A stretch of 34,730 nt of DNA, taken from the NCBI GenBank assembly GCA_947463235.1, contig CANHST010000005.1:1-34730 (forward strand), given 5' to 3'. The stretch's first letter is position 1. Each line of letters starts with the position of its first letter. Shown here in pieces: positions 6,781 to 16,868 of the stretch. The notes beneath the pieces are model-generated. The model was given only the letters and a program-made list of their open reading frames with translations, was not told the DNA's origin and did not search any database. Made by a program: the position numbers and the translations under genes. Source of the stretch: Acidimicrobiaceae bacterium. Lineage in GTDB: Bacteria > Actinomycetota > Acidimicrobiia > Acidimicrobiales > Ilumatobacteraceae.

Positions 6781-7664
6781 CCGTGGTCGATCGCCCCTAT
6801 CTCTCCATCGGTGAGGTGCTGGCTCTTCTTCTCGAAGAGTTTCCCGATGTCACCATTTCCAAGATCAGGTTTCTCGAGAGCCAAGGCCTCATCGATCCGG
6901 AGCGCACGCCGTCGGGATATCGGAAGTTCTACGAACCCGATGTCGAGCGCCTGCGCGTGATCTTGCGCGAGCAACGTGAGAACTTTCTGCCCTTGCGCGT
7001 CATTCGGGATCGACTGGAGAACGGGCAGATCGACGATTCCGGCGCGCTCACTCCGCCGCGAGGAATCCGCAACGTCACGATGCTCGAACGAGACATCGAT
7101 GCCACGGGCGAGAACATGGTTCCCGACGACGTCGAGGTGCCCACCAGTCATCATCCGGCGGCACGCGCGGCGGCCGTGAATGGCTCCACGCCAGCGGTGT
7201 CGGCAGCCCCGGCACCGTCGGCACCGCTGGCGGCGGCGCAGTTCTTCGCTCCCGTCGAGGTGGCGCCGCAACTCGACATCGTCCCCGACACCTTCGTGGC
7301 CAGTGAACTGTGCTCCATCGCCGGTATCACCACCAAGCAACTTGCAGAGTTGGAGTCCTACGGGCTCATCTCCGGCCGGGGAAGTGGCACTACGGCGCTG
7401 TACTCGTCGAGTGATCTCGCTGTGGCGAAGGTGGCAGCCGGTTTCCTCTCGCGTGGGGTCGAGGCCCGGCACCTGCGAGGTTGGCGCCAGTCCGCCGAAC
7501 GAGAGGCAGCGCTCTTTGAACAGTTGGTCCTGCCGTTGCTTCGGCAGCGCAACCCGCAAAGCCGTCAACAGGCAGCGCTCACGCTGACGGAGCTGTCGAC
7601 GCTCGGCGCCGATCTGCGCGCAGCCTTGCTCGCTGCGGCACTTCGAAACCATCTCGAAGCCTGA
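6777..7664 (+). CDS. MerR-family regulator, long form (Rv1828-like)
   Basis: 295 residues. The N-terminal winged HTH of the MerR type is clear: YLSIGEVLALLLEEFPDVTISKIRFLESQGLIDPERTPSGYRKF, followed by the coupling helix with QRENFLPLRVIRDRL. An Ala/Pro-rich linker (about 120-155) precedes a second MerR-like block starting at about 170 (FVASELCSIAGITTKQLAELESYGLI). Family knowledge: the mycobacterial neighbour-equivalent Rv1828 binds DNA in its own region. The GTG start overlaps the FHA stop by four bases, so it is translated with the FHA gene. The effector is unknown; no metal-binding cysteines typical of MerR proper are visible in the tail. Confidence 0.88.
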   Translation: MTVVDRPYLSIGEVLALLLEEFPDVTISKIRFLESQGLIDPERTPSGYRKFYEPDVERLRVILREQRENFLPLRVIRDRLENGQIDDSGALTPPRGIRNVTMLERDIDATGENMVPDDVEVPTSHHPAARAAAVNGSTPAVSAAPAPSAPLAAAQFFAPVEVAPQLDIVPDTFVASELCSIAGITTKQLAELESYGLISGRGSGTTALYSSSDLAVAKVAAGFLSRGVEARHLRGWRQSAEREAALFEQLVLPLLRQRNPQSRQQAALTLTELSTLGADLRAALLAAALRNHLEA

Positions 7665-7682
7665 ACCCCTCCGAACCGCGGG

Positions 7683-7688
7683 TACCAT
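7683..7688 (+). promoter_or_regulatory. -10 box (TACCAT) for the bifunctional nuclease gene
   Basis: Seven bases before the GTG start. It lies in the 31-bp gap after the merR gene. Confidence 0.45.
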
Positions 7689-7695
7689 CACCTCC

Positions 7696-8190
7696 GTGAT
7701 TCGCATGGAATTGCTCGGGGTGCGTGTGGAGTTGCCGGCGAATACGCCGGTGGTGATGTTGCGCGAGGACTCCGACCATGCCCGCGTGCTGCCGATCCTC
7801 ATCGGCGGCCCCGAGGCTGCGGCCATCCACACGGCGCTGGAGGGCATTACGCCGCCACGTCCGCTTACGCACGACCTCGCGGTCACCGTGTTTCAAGCCC
7901 TGGGCGCCACTCTGGAACGTGTGGTCATCACCGAAGTACGCGAGCACACGTTCTATGCGGAGTTGCACTTCCGTAGCGCAAACGGCCAGACGGTGGTCAG
8001 CAGTCGCCCCTCCGACGCAATTGCGCTCGCGGTGCGCACCGACGCCCCGATCTTCGCCGAGGAAGCCCTCCTCGATGAAGCCGGTGTCGAAGCGCCGGAA
8101 CTCGATCCCGACACCGACGACGAGGAGACCATCCTCGACGAGTTCCGGGATTTTCTCGACGACATCACTCCCGACGACTTCGCCAGCTGA
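7696..8190 (+). CDS. Bifunctional nuclease (BFN/DUF151) family protein
   Basis: 164 residues. The first 130 match the DUF151 fold: MELLGVRVELPANTPVVMLRED, the LPILIGGPEAAAI block, PPRPLTHDL, FYAELHF and the SSRPSDAIALAVRTDAPIF core. Family members have reported DNase/RNase activity, but the role in actinobacteria is unsettled. The last 35 residues are strongly acidic (DPDTDDEETILDEFRDF...). It is equivalent in position to Rv1829 between two merR genes. The GTG start fits the -10 box; an ATG three codons later is an alternative. Confidence 0.9.
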   Translation: MIRMELLGVRVELPANTPVVMLREDSDHARVLPILIGGPEAAAIHTALEGITPPRPLTHDLAVTVFQALGATLERVVITEVREHTFYAELHFRSANGQTVVSSRPSDAIALAVRTDAPIFAEEALLDEAGVEAPELDPDTDDEETILDEFRDFLDDITPDDFAS

Positions 8191-8213
8191 TCGCGCGTAC
8201 CGCGCGATTCTCC

Positions 8214-8242
8214 TTGACGCTGCGCGCGTAGCGTCGTACGAT
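8214..8242 (+). promoter_or_regulatory. Promoter of merR2-gcvT (TTGACG-17-TACGAT)
   Basis: -35 TTGACG (8214-8219), a 17-bp spacer, -10 TACGAT (8237-8242). It is one of the best two-box promoters in the window. An in-frame ATG at 8241 lies inside the -10, which rules it out as the start and points to the later ATG at 8313 with a leader of about 65 bases. Confidence 0.7.
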
Positions 8243-8251
8243 GAGTGATCG

Positions 8252-8274
8252 GTTACATCGCCGTAGTTACGTCG
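8252..8274 (+). repeat. Direct repeat GTTACATCG / GTTACGTCG in the merR2 leader
   Basis: Two nonamers differing at one base, at 8252-8260 and 8266-8274, lie just after the expected transcription start. They could be an operator or an RNA element; nothing else in the leader explains them. Confidence 0.35.
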
Positions 8275-8312
8275 GTGTGATCAGTGGCTCGCAACACCCA
8301 GGAGGCCGGGCA

Positions 8313-8762
8313 ATGAGCGAAGTGGGTTTCAGCGGTACCAAAGCCGCATCGATCGTCGGCATCTCGTATCGGCAGCTCGACTACTGGGCGCGCACCAATC
8401 TGGTTCGCCCGTCGCTCACCGACGCGAGTGGCAGCGGTAGCCGCCGCCAGTACAGCTATCGAGACCTGCTCGAGCTTCGCGTCATCAAGAGCCTGCTCGA
8501 CGCTGGCATCAAGCTCGAGAACGTTCGCACCGCCTTCGAATATCTCCGCGAACACGTCGACACCGACATTGCCGCAGCCCACCTCGTGATCAGCGGCAAC
8601 GACGTGCTGCTGTGCGACGGCGACCAGCTCATCGACGTGATGCGCCGTGGCCAGGGCGTGCTCAACGTGCTCGCCATCGGCGGGCTGAAGATCGGCCTCG
8701 ACGAGCAGTTGGTGCAGCTCGCCGCATCTTCAGCACCGGCCGACACCGCACAGGCGGTCTGA
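8313..8762 (+). CDS. MerR-family regulator, short form (Rv1830-like)
   Basis: 149 residues. MerR winged HTH at 5-75: FSGTKAASIVGISYRQLDYWARTNLVRPS, then the wing SGSRRQYSYRDLLELRVIKSLL. It continues with the coupling helix and a conserved LVISGNDVLLCDGDQLIDVMRRGQGVLN block seen in Rv1830-type proteins. The ATG has AGGAGG ten bases upstream and follows the promoter above. The stop codon overlaps the gcvT start (TGATG), so regulator and GcvT are translationally coupled. A role in controlling glycine or one-carbon genes is a reasonable inference from this coupling. Confidence 0.9.
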   Translation: MSEVGFSGTKAASIVGISYRQLDYWARTNLVRPSLTDASGSGSRRQYSYRDLLELRVIKSLLDAGIKLENVRTAFEYLREHVDTDIAAAHLVISGNDVLLCDGDQLIDVMRRGQGVLNVLAIGGLKIGLDEQLVQLAASSAPADTAQAV

Positions 8763-9817
8763 TGTCGGGGCTGCGTCTCAGCCCGCTCGACGCCGTGCAT
8801 CGCTCGTTGGGAGCGAAGATGGTGGAGTTCGGCGGCTGGGACATGCCGGTGAACTACCCGATCGGCACCATCGAGGAACACCTGGCGTGCCGCCGCGACG
8901 CGGTGATGTTCGATGTGTCGCACCTCGGCACGGTGCGCGTGGAAGGTGGCGCAGCGTTCGGCGCCTTACAGGCTGCCTTCACGAACGACCTCGCGAAGGT
9001 GCAGCCTGGGCGAGCGCAGTACACGCATCTCCTCGATGAGGCCGACGCATCGGTGATGGACGACATCATCGTGTGGTGGCTCGACGACGACATCTTCGAC
9101 GTGATGCCGAACGCGTCGAACACCGACGACGTGGTGGGTGCCATTGGTGGCACCGACACCACCTCGACTCGCGCCATCATCGCAGTGCAGGGGCCGAGCG
9201 CTCGCGAGCGAGTAGCTACGGTCTTTCCCGACGCAGCCCAGGTGGGCCGCTTCAGAGTGCAGCGTTGCGCGTGGCGTGGCGCCGAGTGTGTGGTTGCCGG
9301 CACCGGGTACACCGGCGAGGCGGGCCTGGAGATTGCGGTGCCCGTGGACGCAGCGAGCGAGTTGTGGTCTGCGCTCTCGGACAGCGGCGTGTTGCCGGCA
9401 GGTCTCGGCGCACGCGACACCCTCCGCTTGGAGGCTGGCCTTCCGCTGCATGGTCACGAACTTGGTGCGGGTATCACCTCCCTGCAGGCTGGCCTCGAGT
9501 GGGTGGTGGCGTGGAACAAACCCACATTCCGCGGTCGGGATGCGCTGCTCGCCGAGCGAAATGCTGGCGTAGCCCGGGTGCTTCGTGGCATTGCCACCGA
9601 AGGCCGCCGACCACCGCGTGCCGAGTGCCGAGTAACGGTTGATGGTGCGGATGTCGGCGTGGTGACGAGCGGCAACTTCTCGCCGATGCTCGGCCATGGC
9701 ATCGCACTGGCGCTGCTGCATCCCGATGTGGCAGTGGGCACCGATGTGAGCGTCGATGTGCGGGGCGCCGGGTTGCCGGGCAGCGTGGTGACGCTGCCGT
9801 TCGTGGCGAAACGCTGA
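8762..9817 (+). CDS. gcvT: Glycine cleavage system T protein (aminomethyltransferase)
   Basis: 351 residues. It transfers the methylene of the H-protein-bound aminomethyl group to tetrahydrofolate, releasing ammonia. Seen: SPLDAVHRSLGAKMVEFGGWDMPVNY at the N terminus, RRDAVMFDVSHLG, GTGYTGEAGLEIAVP, GLGARDTLRLEAGLPLHGHEL and the C-terminal barrel with VTSGNFSPMLGHGIALA. All are classical GcvT blocks rather than the YgfZ or dimethylglycine-oxidase relatives. The ATG overlaps the preceding merR stop. The gene ends three bases before the convergent Lys-tailed gene. Although gcvP lies next door it is on the opposite strand, under its own riboswitch. Confidence 0.95.
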   Translation: MSGLRLSPLDAVHRSLGAKMVEFGGWDMPVNYPIGTIEEHLACRRDAVMFDVSHLGTVRVEGGAAFGALQAAFTNDLAKVQPGRAQYTHLLDEADASVMDDIIVWWLDDDIFDVMPNASNTDDVVGAIGGTDTTSTRAIIAVQGPSARERVATVFPDAAQVGRFRVQRCAWRGAECVVAGTGYTGEAGLEIAVPVDAASELWSALSDSGVLPAGLGARDTLRLEAGLPLHGHELGAGITSLQAGLEWVVAWNKPTFRGRDALLAERNAGVARVLRGIATEGRRPPRAECRVTVDGADVGVVTSGNFSPMLGHGIALALLHPDVAVGTDVSVDVRGAGLPGSVVTLPFVAKR

Positions 9818-9820
9818 TCC

Positions 9821-10321
9821 TCAGCGCCGCGTCGCCGCTCCCTTTTTCCCCGGTGCTTTCTTGGCGGCTGCTTTCTTGGCGGCTGGCTTCTTGGCGGCTG
9901 GCTTCTTGGGTGCAGTTACCGGGGCTGGTGCAACCGGGGGAGCAGGCTGCCGTCCGACGCTCGAACGCAGCGCAGCGAGCGGGCGCAAGCCAAGTGGCTG
10001 CAGGAAGCGGCCGAGGTCGTTCACCACGTTGCTGATGGCGGCGAGGTCGGTAGGTAGCTTGGCGATTGCCGGAGCCACCATCTCGAGCGGCCCGCTGAGT
10101 TGCTCGACGGTGTCGAGCAGACCATTCACCCGGTGCGCCACCTGATTGAGTTGGTCCATCGTGTCGTTGAATCGCTCGACGCTCTCGATGAGCTGCGTCA
10201 CTCCATGTTGGAACTGGGCGATCGACTTGCTGATCCCGGCGAGCGGGTTGGCGCCGCCCAACAATGCCAGCAGGTCGCCGAGACCCAACGAGGAGGACGA
10301 GGTGGATGCGCTATCGGCCAT
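9821..10321 (-). CDS. Helical protein with Lys/Ala (PAAKK) tail
   Basis: 166 residues, unknown function. Residues 1-125 are helical heptad-like sequence (SIAQFQHGVTQLIESVERFN, MDQLNQVAHRVNGLLDTVEQL) with phasin-like character. Residues 137-166 are a basic tail built of PAAKK-type pentapeptides ending KKGAATRR. Such histone-H1-like tails occur on PhaF-type granule phasins and on actinobacterial nucleoid proteins. A second gene in this window (22580-23284) has the same layout. The ATG has a TANNNT box seven bases upstream. A purine-rich AAGGAGG lies 21 bases away, too far to be its ribosome site. It follows gcvP by 26 bp on the same strand, so read-through from gcvP is possible. Confidence 0.7.
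   Translation of the reverse strand: MADSASTSSSSLGLGDLLALLGGANPLAGISKSIAQFQHGVTQLIESVERFNDTMDQLNQVAHRVNGLLDTVEQLSGPLEMVAPAIAKLPTDLAAISNVVNDLGRFLQPLGLRPLAALRSSVGRQPAPPVAPAPVTAPKKPAAKKPAAKKAAAKKAPGKKGAATRR
9855..9914 (+). repeat. Four 15-bp tandem repeats coding PAAKK units
   Basis: GCTTTCTTGGCGGCT twice, then GGCTTCTTGGCGGCT and a diverged fourth unit, in the Lys/Ala tail of the minus-strand gene. Near-identical DNA units suggest recent expansion by slippage, and the copy number is likely to vary between strains. Confidence 0.8.
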
Positions 10322-10328
10322 GTGACAG

Positions 10329-10334
10329 ACGGTA
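10329..10334 (-). promoter_or_regulatory. -10 box (TACCGT, minus strand) for the Lys-tailed gene
   Basis: Seven bases before the ATG on the minus strand, inside the short gap after gcvP. It offers the tail gene its own leaderless transcript besides read-through from gcvP. Confidence 0.45.
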
Positions 10335-10347
10335 GCGCGACGCCTCC

Positions 10348-13185
<2,838 letters not shown>

Positions 13186-13224
13186 GGGATGCCTCCGGGT
13201 GACTGGTTTGGTGCCTGCGTCCCC

Positions 13225-13407
13225 CGCTGTCATCGGTGCCTGAGAGCTTCTCCACCGTCACGAGTCGGGCGGATTTCCCCTTCGGCGAGTCGGAGAACCG
13301 ACTGCTTTCCAGCGTTGCGCACTCGACCGGTCCGTGGGCCTGAGAGATTCCGGGGAGGTTGCTCCTTCGGCGCCCCGCCGCTGGCTGCGTCGGTGGCTCT
13401 CCCGGTC
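13225..13407 (-). promoter_or_regulatory. Tandem glycine riboswitch controlling gcvP
   Basis: Two glycine aptamers in series, read on the minus strand. Aptamer 1 is closed by GACCGG/CCGGTC (13402-13407 with 13325-13330) and contains GGGAGAGCC, GCCGAAGGAGCAACC and TCTCTCAGGCCCA. Aptamer 2 is closed by CGCTG/CAGCG (13310-13314 with 13225-13229) and contains GCCGAAGGGGAAATCC and CTCTCAGGCACCGATGACAGCGGGG. These match the known class closely, including the CUCUCAGGC core in both halves. The gcvP start lies 40 bases beyond the last stem, so the expression platform is short; SD exposure rather than a terminator is likely, since no hairpin with a T-run is seen. Confidence 0.96.
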
Positions 13408-13426
13408 GGGTGTATCTGCACCGCCG

Positions 13427-13432
13427 ACTCTA
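13427..13432 (-). promoter_or_regulatory. Possible -10 box (TAGAGT, minus strand) for the riboswitch-gcvP transcript
   Basis: TAGAGT about 20 bases before aptamer 1 would start the RNA just upstream of it. No good -35 is seen. Upstream, 13440-13608 is the shared divergent region, with a CGCCAC/GTGGCG inverted repeat (13440-13460) and otherwise nothing I recognise. Confidence 0.35.
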
Positions 13433-13608
13433 GTCCTTGCCGCCACGCGGTGGTGGCGTCACCGTTCTCGGGAGGCAATTTGGACAGATCTTTGATCAAG
13501 AAATCGATGATGTTGCCGAAACCTTCGACAAGCAAAGAGCGGCCAAACCTTCCAGTGACGGGTGGCGTGTCTGCTGCGGGCGACGAACCAACAACGGAGG
13601 AACCCCCC

Positions 13609-14874
13609 ATGAATCGAATGAAGTGGTCGGCAGGCACTCTTGCCAGCGCCATCTTGCTGTTTGCCGGTCTCGGCGTCGGGGCTGCTCACGCAGCGCCGTC
13701 CACCGTGCCCGTCGACACCACCCCCACGCTGCCGGTGGATACCACCCCGACGGTGCCCGCTCCCTCGGTGCCCGTACCGACACCAGCCCAGTTCTCGCTG
13801 CCGTTCATGGGCGCTGCCCTCACGGTCACCGTCACGACGGGCCCCGGAGGCAACCTCGCCGATGTGGCCATCACACCGGCCGACGGAATGGTGGCCACCA
13901 AGGCAAGCCCTCGAGCCGTGGTGTTCACGAATGCCGACGGTTCGGTGAAGGTCTCGGTGAAGAGCAAGCACGGCACCCAGAGCGTGTCGGCCAAGGCAGG
14001 CTCGCTCGCCGCACTGCAGGGTCCCGGCTCCTGGACGGGCGACATCTTCGCCGTCGGTGCACCGGTCACCGTTGCCTACACGGTGGGCACGACTGCAGAC
14101 GGCGGGCCTGAGCTCACCGTCGACAATCCTGGTGATCCCTCCGCAGTGGTTGGAGAAGTGCAGCACCGGTCGGAAGGTGCCGAATCATCCGCCCGGGTCA
14201 GCATCACCTTCACCTCCGCCGACGGCCAGAGTCGCTCGCTGACGATCAGCGTGAAGGTCGAGCCCGTCGAGGACGAGTCCGATGACGACGGCACCAGCTC
14301 CTCGATCGATCCTGCGGCTCCGCCCGTCGTCGAAGCCTCGCTGCGCATCACGCTCTCTCGGGTTCGCGGTGTGCCGGTAGCAGCCGACATCGCTGCTGGG
14401 CCCAAGACATGGACCGGACTGCTGTGCGACGCAACGCCGGCCTCCATCGCCTACGTGCTGAACGCAGATGGCACCGTCTCCGATGTGGTCGCAACGCCGG
14501 CATCCGCAACCGTTCGGGCCGACTCGAACAACACCAAGGTCGATGTTCGCTGGGGCGACCACGAGCGTGTTCGTATCCGCTCCCGCCTCAACGACGGTCA
14601 GATCACGGTGAACGTGGAGGATCGCATCCGCTGCAAGGATGCGGCTGATCCCACGGTGAACGTGCCCACCTCCGTCGACGCCAGCAACGGCGACGACGAT
14701 GGTGACGACCGAGACGAGCAGGAGGCAGACGATCATGGTGGCGACAGCCACGGTGACGACGACCAGGGTGACGACGAGCAGCACAGCGGCGGCAACCACG
14801 GTGGCGGCAATGGTGGCGGCGAAGGCGGCAACCACGGTGGCGGTCACGGTGGCGGCGACGGACAGGACGACTGA
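13609..14874 (+). CDS. Secreted two-repeat protein with His/Gly/Asp-rich tail
   Basis: 421 residues, unknown function. Signal peptide 1-28 (K5, hydrophobic core, AHA-AP cleavage site). Thr/Pro/Val spacer 30-65. Two diverged repeats follow, at about 66-155 and 250-340; each has a (T/S)WTG element and a strand pattern like GGNLADVAITPAD / DGTVSDVVATPAS followed by a basic strand (VKVSVKSKHG / VRIRSRLNDG). An acidic spacer (about 217-230) separates them. The last 65 residues are Asp, then His/Gly-rich (DDHGGDSHGDDD, GNHGGGNGGG), which could chelate metal ions. GGAGG lies nine bases before the ATG. It is followed after five bases by a lipoprotein gene, so both are probably co-expressed envelope proteins. 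Confidence 0.75.
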   Translation: MNRMKWSAGTLASAILLFAGLGVGAAHAAPSTVPVDTTPTLPVDTTPTVPAPSVPVPTPAQFSLPFMGAALTVTVTTGPGGNLADVAITPADGMVATKASPRAVVFTNADGSVKVSVKSKHGTQSVSAKAGSLAALQGPGSWTGDIFAVGAPVTVAYTVGTTADGGPELTVDNPGDPSAVVGEVQHRSEGAESSARVSITFTSADGQSRSLTISVKVEPVEDESDDDGTSSSIDPAAPPVVEASLRITLSRVRGVPVAADIAAGPKTWTGLLCDATPASIAYVLNADGTVSDVVATPASATVRADSNNTKVDVRWGDHERVRIRSRLNDGQITVNVEDRIRCKDAADPTVNVPTSVDASNGDDDGDDRDEQEADDHGGDSHGDDDQGDDEQHSGGNHGGGNGGGEGGNHGGGHGGGDGQDD

Positions 14875-14879
14875 CCTTC

Positions 14880-15566
14880 ATGTTGCTCAGTGAACTGCGG
14901 GTGCGGCCCCTCCTCGGAGGGGCCGCTCTCGCCCTCCTCAGTGTGCTTGCGGTTGGATGCAGCAGCGACGACACGAACGTTGCGGCGAACAACGCCGACA
15001 GCGCAAGTTCCTCCGTCGTCGCACCGTCATCGACGGCACCGGCGAGCACCATCGTCACCACGATCGACCCAGCGCCACTGCTACAGACGGCACTGGAGTC
15101 CTTGGCCGCTGGCTATCACTTCACCTCGACGTTCGTGGTGAACGGGGTGGCCTCACTGACAGGTGAGGGCGATCGTGTGGGCGACTCCAGCCGTTTCGTC
15201 CTCACGCAGAATGGTGCCTCGGTGGCGTACATCGTCACGCCGGCCGCCACCTATGCACAGCCAGCGAACGGCGAGTGGCAACTCCTCGACACGCCGCCGG
15301 CTGCAACGGATCCGATCACTGCGCTCAACGCGCCGGCCGCCATCGGCGTGCTGGCCGATGACGGCACGTCGCTTCGGCTCCGTGTGACGGTGTCGGCCTT
15401 GACGCTCGGGGTCGGTGCCACTGGCACCACCGATGTGGAAGTGGTGCTGAAGAACGGAGCCATCACAGAGGTCGACTACGCCACGATCAAGGACGGCAAC
15501 GTCGCCAGCGTGGCCACGTTGGTGGGCGCCGTGGTGGATGCCACACCCATCAGCGCGCCGATCTGA
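14880..15566 (+). CDS. Lipoprotein, possibly LprG/LppX-like
   Basis: 228 residues. The signal peptide has lipobox LAVG-C27, so it is predicted to be lipidated and anchored outside the membrane. A Ser/Thr/Ala linker (28-60) leads to a beta-rich domain (about 65-225): LLQTALESLAAGYHFTSTFVVNG, SSRFVLTQNGASVAYIV, and GTTDVEVVLKNGAITEVDYATI. This order of one helix followed by long antiparallel strands resembles the LppX/LprG lipid-carrier fold, but I cannot confirm the family by eye. The start codon is ATG five bases after the upstream gene's stop. A GTG at codon 8 is an alternative start that would shorten the signal peptide. It is tail-to-tail with a PLP enzyme gene, six bases apart. Confidence 0.75.
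   Translation: MLLSELRVRPLLGGAALALLSVLAVGCSSDDTNVAANNADSASSSVVAPSSTAPASTIVTTIDPAPLLQTALESLAAGYHFTSTFVVNGVASLTGEGDRVGDSSRFVLTQNGASVAYIVTPAATYAQPANGEWQLLDTPPAATDPITALNAPAAIGVLADDGTSLRLRVTVSALTLGVGATGTTDVEVVLKNGAITEVDYATIKDGNVASVATLVGAVVDATPISAPI
14903..14926 (+). other. Perfect hairpin inside the lipoprotein signal-peptide coding sequence
   Basis: GCGGCCCCTC-CTCG-GAGGGGCCGC is a 10-bp GC-only stem with a CUCG loop, 23 bases after the ATG and 28 after the stop of the preceding gene. It has the strength of a terminator but no T-run. It could attenuate transcription between the two genes or slow early translation during export. Confidence 0.6.
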
Positions 15567-15572
15567 TCTCCA

Positions 15573-16820
15573 TCATTCAACGGTGCCGTAGGCACCTAGC
15601 TCGCCGGTCGCCGACGCCTTCGTGGCGTCGGCGACCGCTGCGCGTAGATCGGCGACGAACTCGGGAATCTTGCCGTCGTGGATGGCGTTCACCGTGCAGT
15701 GCAGTGACGCCGGTGGACCTTGGCGATCGACGTACCAACCTCGTTCCCACAAGCGGTCTGCAACGGCGTAGACGTCCAGCTCGTCTGGGTTGTGCGCTCC
15801 AAAGGCGAGCAGCGTGCTCTCGGGCATGGCGCGGAGCACCAGCTCGGGAGTGGCCTGAATCGCAGCAGTCAGTTCCTCGCATGCGCGTCGAGCTGCAGCC
15901 GTGAGTGCCATGTACCCGTCGTCGCCCAGGTGGTGAAGCACCGCCCACGCCGCAGCCCAAGGACCGCCGCTCTTGGTACCCAGCACCCCGCTCGACCCGT
16001 AGACACCACCGAGCCAGTTGTCGGTGACGTAGGTCTGATCGGCCCGCAGCTGCTTGTTGCGGTGCACCAGCACACCGCAGCCCTTTGCCGAGTAGCCGTA
16101 CTTGTGCAGGTCGACGGAGATGCTGGTGACCCCGGGAACGCTGAAGTTCCAGGCCGGTACGTAATGACCGAGGCGCGAGAGATACGTCAGCGTGACGCCG
16201 CCCATGCACGCGTCGACATGGCAGTTGATCCCGCGGGCATCCGCGAGCGCTGCAATCGCAGCGATGGGGTCGATCACGCCCTGCGGGTACTGCGGGGCAG
16301 AACCCACCAACAGGACGGTGTTGTCGTCGATGGCTGCTTCCATCGCCGCAACGTCGGCACGCCAATCCGCGCCGACCGGCACGCGTCGACTCTCGACGCC
16401 GAAGTAGTAGCAACCTTTTTCGAAGGCCGCGTGCGCAGAGGTAGGCAGGACGACATTGGGCGCGGTGATGCCGCTCTCGCGACGTCCGCGCTCGCGCGCT
16501 GCCTTTACAGCGAGCAGCAGACTCTCGGTGCCACCCGACGTAATGAAGCCCGATGCCTGGCTTCCACCCTCGAACCACTCGGCAACGATCGACACCACGT
16601 CGGACTGAATCCGCTGCAGGCTGGGGAATGCGTGCGTGTTCAGCCCGTTCTCCGTGCCGAAGCGGCGGTACGCCTCCTCGGCGATCGAGGTGACCTCCGG
16701 GCCGGCGTTGTAGGCAAGCGTGAATGCGCGGCCTTCGCGCCACTTGACATCGTGCTGCTTGAACTCGTCGAGATGGCGGAACACTTCATCGCGGCTGGCG
16801 CCGTGCGCAGGCATCGTCAT
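15573..16820 (-). CDS. PLP-dependent lyase/decarboxylase, sphingosine-1-phosphate-lyase-like
   Basis: 415 residues, group II decarboxylase superfamily (fold type I PLP). Seen: NTHAFPSLQRIQSDVV, the FITSGGTESLLLAV phosphate-binding turn (91-105), H130 expected to stack on PLP, D203 (HVDACMGG) and the Schiff-base lysine K240 in SVDLHKYGYSAKG. The HKYGYxxKG context is closer to S1P lyases than to glutamate or tyrosine decarboxylases. Bacterial members may cleave phosphorylated sphingoid bases or act on other amines; the substrate here is unknown. It has its own leaderless-type -10 box, and is divergent from a class V aminotransferase gene. Confidence 0.85.
   Translation of the reverse strand: MTMPAHGASRDEVFRHLDEFKQHDVKWREGRAFTLAYNAGPEVTSIAEEAYRRFGTENGLNTHAFPSLQRIQSDVVSIVAEWFEGGSQASGFITSGGTESLLLAVKAARERGRRESGITAPNVVLPTSAHAAFEKGCYYFGVESRRVPVGADWRADVAAMEAAIDDNTVLLVGSAPQYPQGVIDPIAAIAALADARGINCHVDACMGGVTLTYLSRLGHYVPAWNFSVPGVTSISVDLHKYGYSAKGCGVLVHRNKQLRADQTYVTDNWLGGVYGSSGVLGTKSGGPWAAAWAVLHHLGDDGYMALTAAARRACEELTAAIQATPELVLRAMPESTLLAFGAHNPDELDVYAVADRLWERGWYVDRQGPPASLHCTVNAIHDGKIPEFVADLRAAVADATKASATGELGAYGTVE
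15606..15636. terminator. 13-bp inverted repeat at the end of a convergent gene pair
   Basis: GGTCGCCGACGCC-TTCGT-GGCGTCGGCGACC is a perfect 13-bp stem with a five-base loop. It lies inside the last 65 bases of the PLP lyase coding sequence (minus) and 40 bases after the lipoprotein stop (plus). As only six bases separate the two stops, the stem embedded in coding DNA probably serves as the shared, U-poor terminator. Confidence 0.6.
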
Positions 16821-16826
16821 GCGTGC

Positions 16827-16832
16827 AACCTA
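16827..16832 (-). promoter_or_regulatory. -10 box (TAGGTT, minus strand) for the PLP lyase gene
   Basis: Six bases before the minus-strand ATG. Confidence 0.45.
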
Positions 16833-16856
16833 CCCGAGCGGTTTGGGGGCCTCGTC

Positions 16857-16862
16857 TAGCCT
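16857..16862 (+). promoter_or_regulatory. -10 box (TAGCCT) for the class V aminotransferase gene
   Basis: Six bases before the ATG. The two divergent genes share a 48-bp gap that holds only these two boxes. Confidence 0.45.
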
Positions 16863-16868
16863 GCGGCC

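Noticed and set aside
8241-8312. Longer reading of the second MerR gene from the ATG at 8241.
   Set aside because: That ATG lies inside the -10 TACGAT; the later ATG has AGGAGG and the family N terminus.
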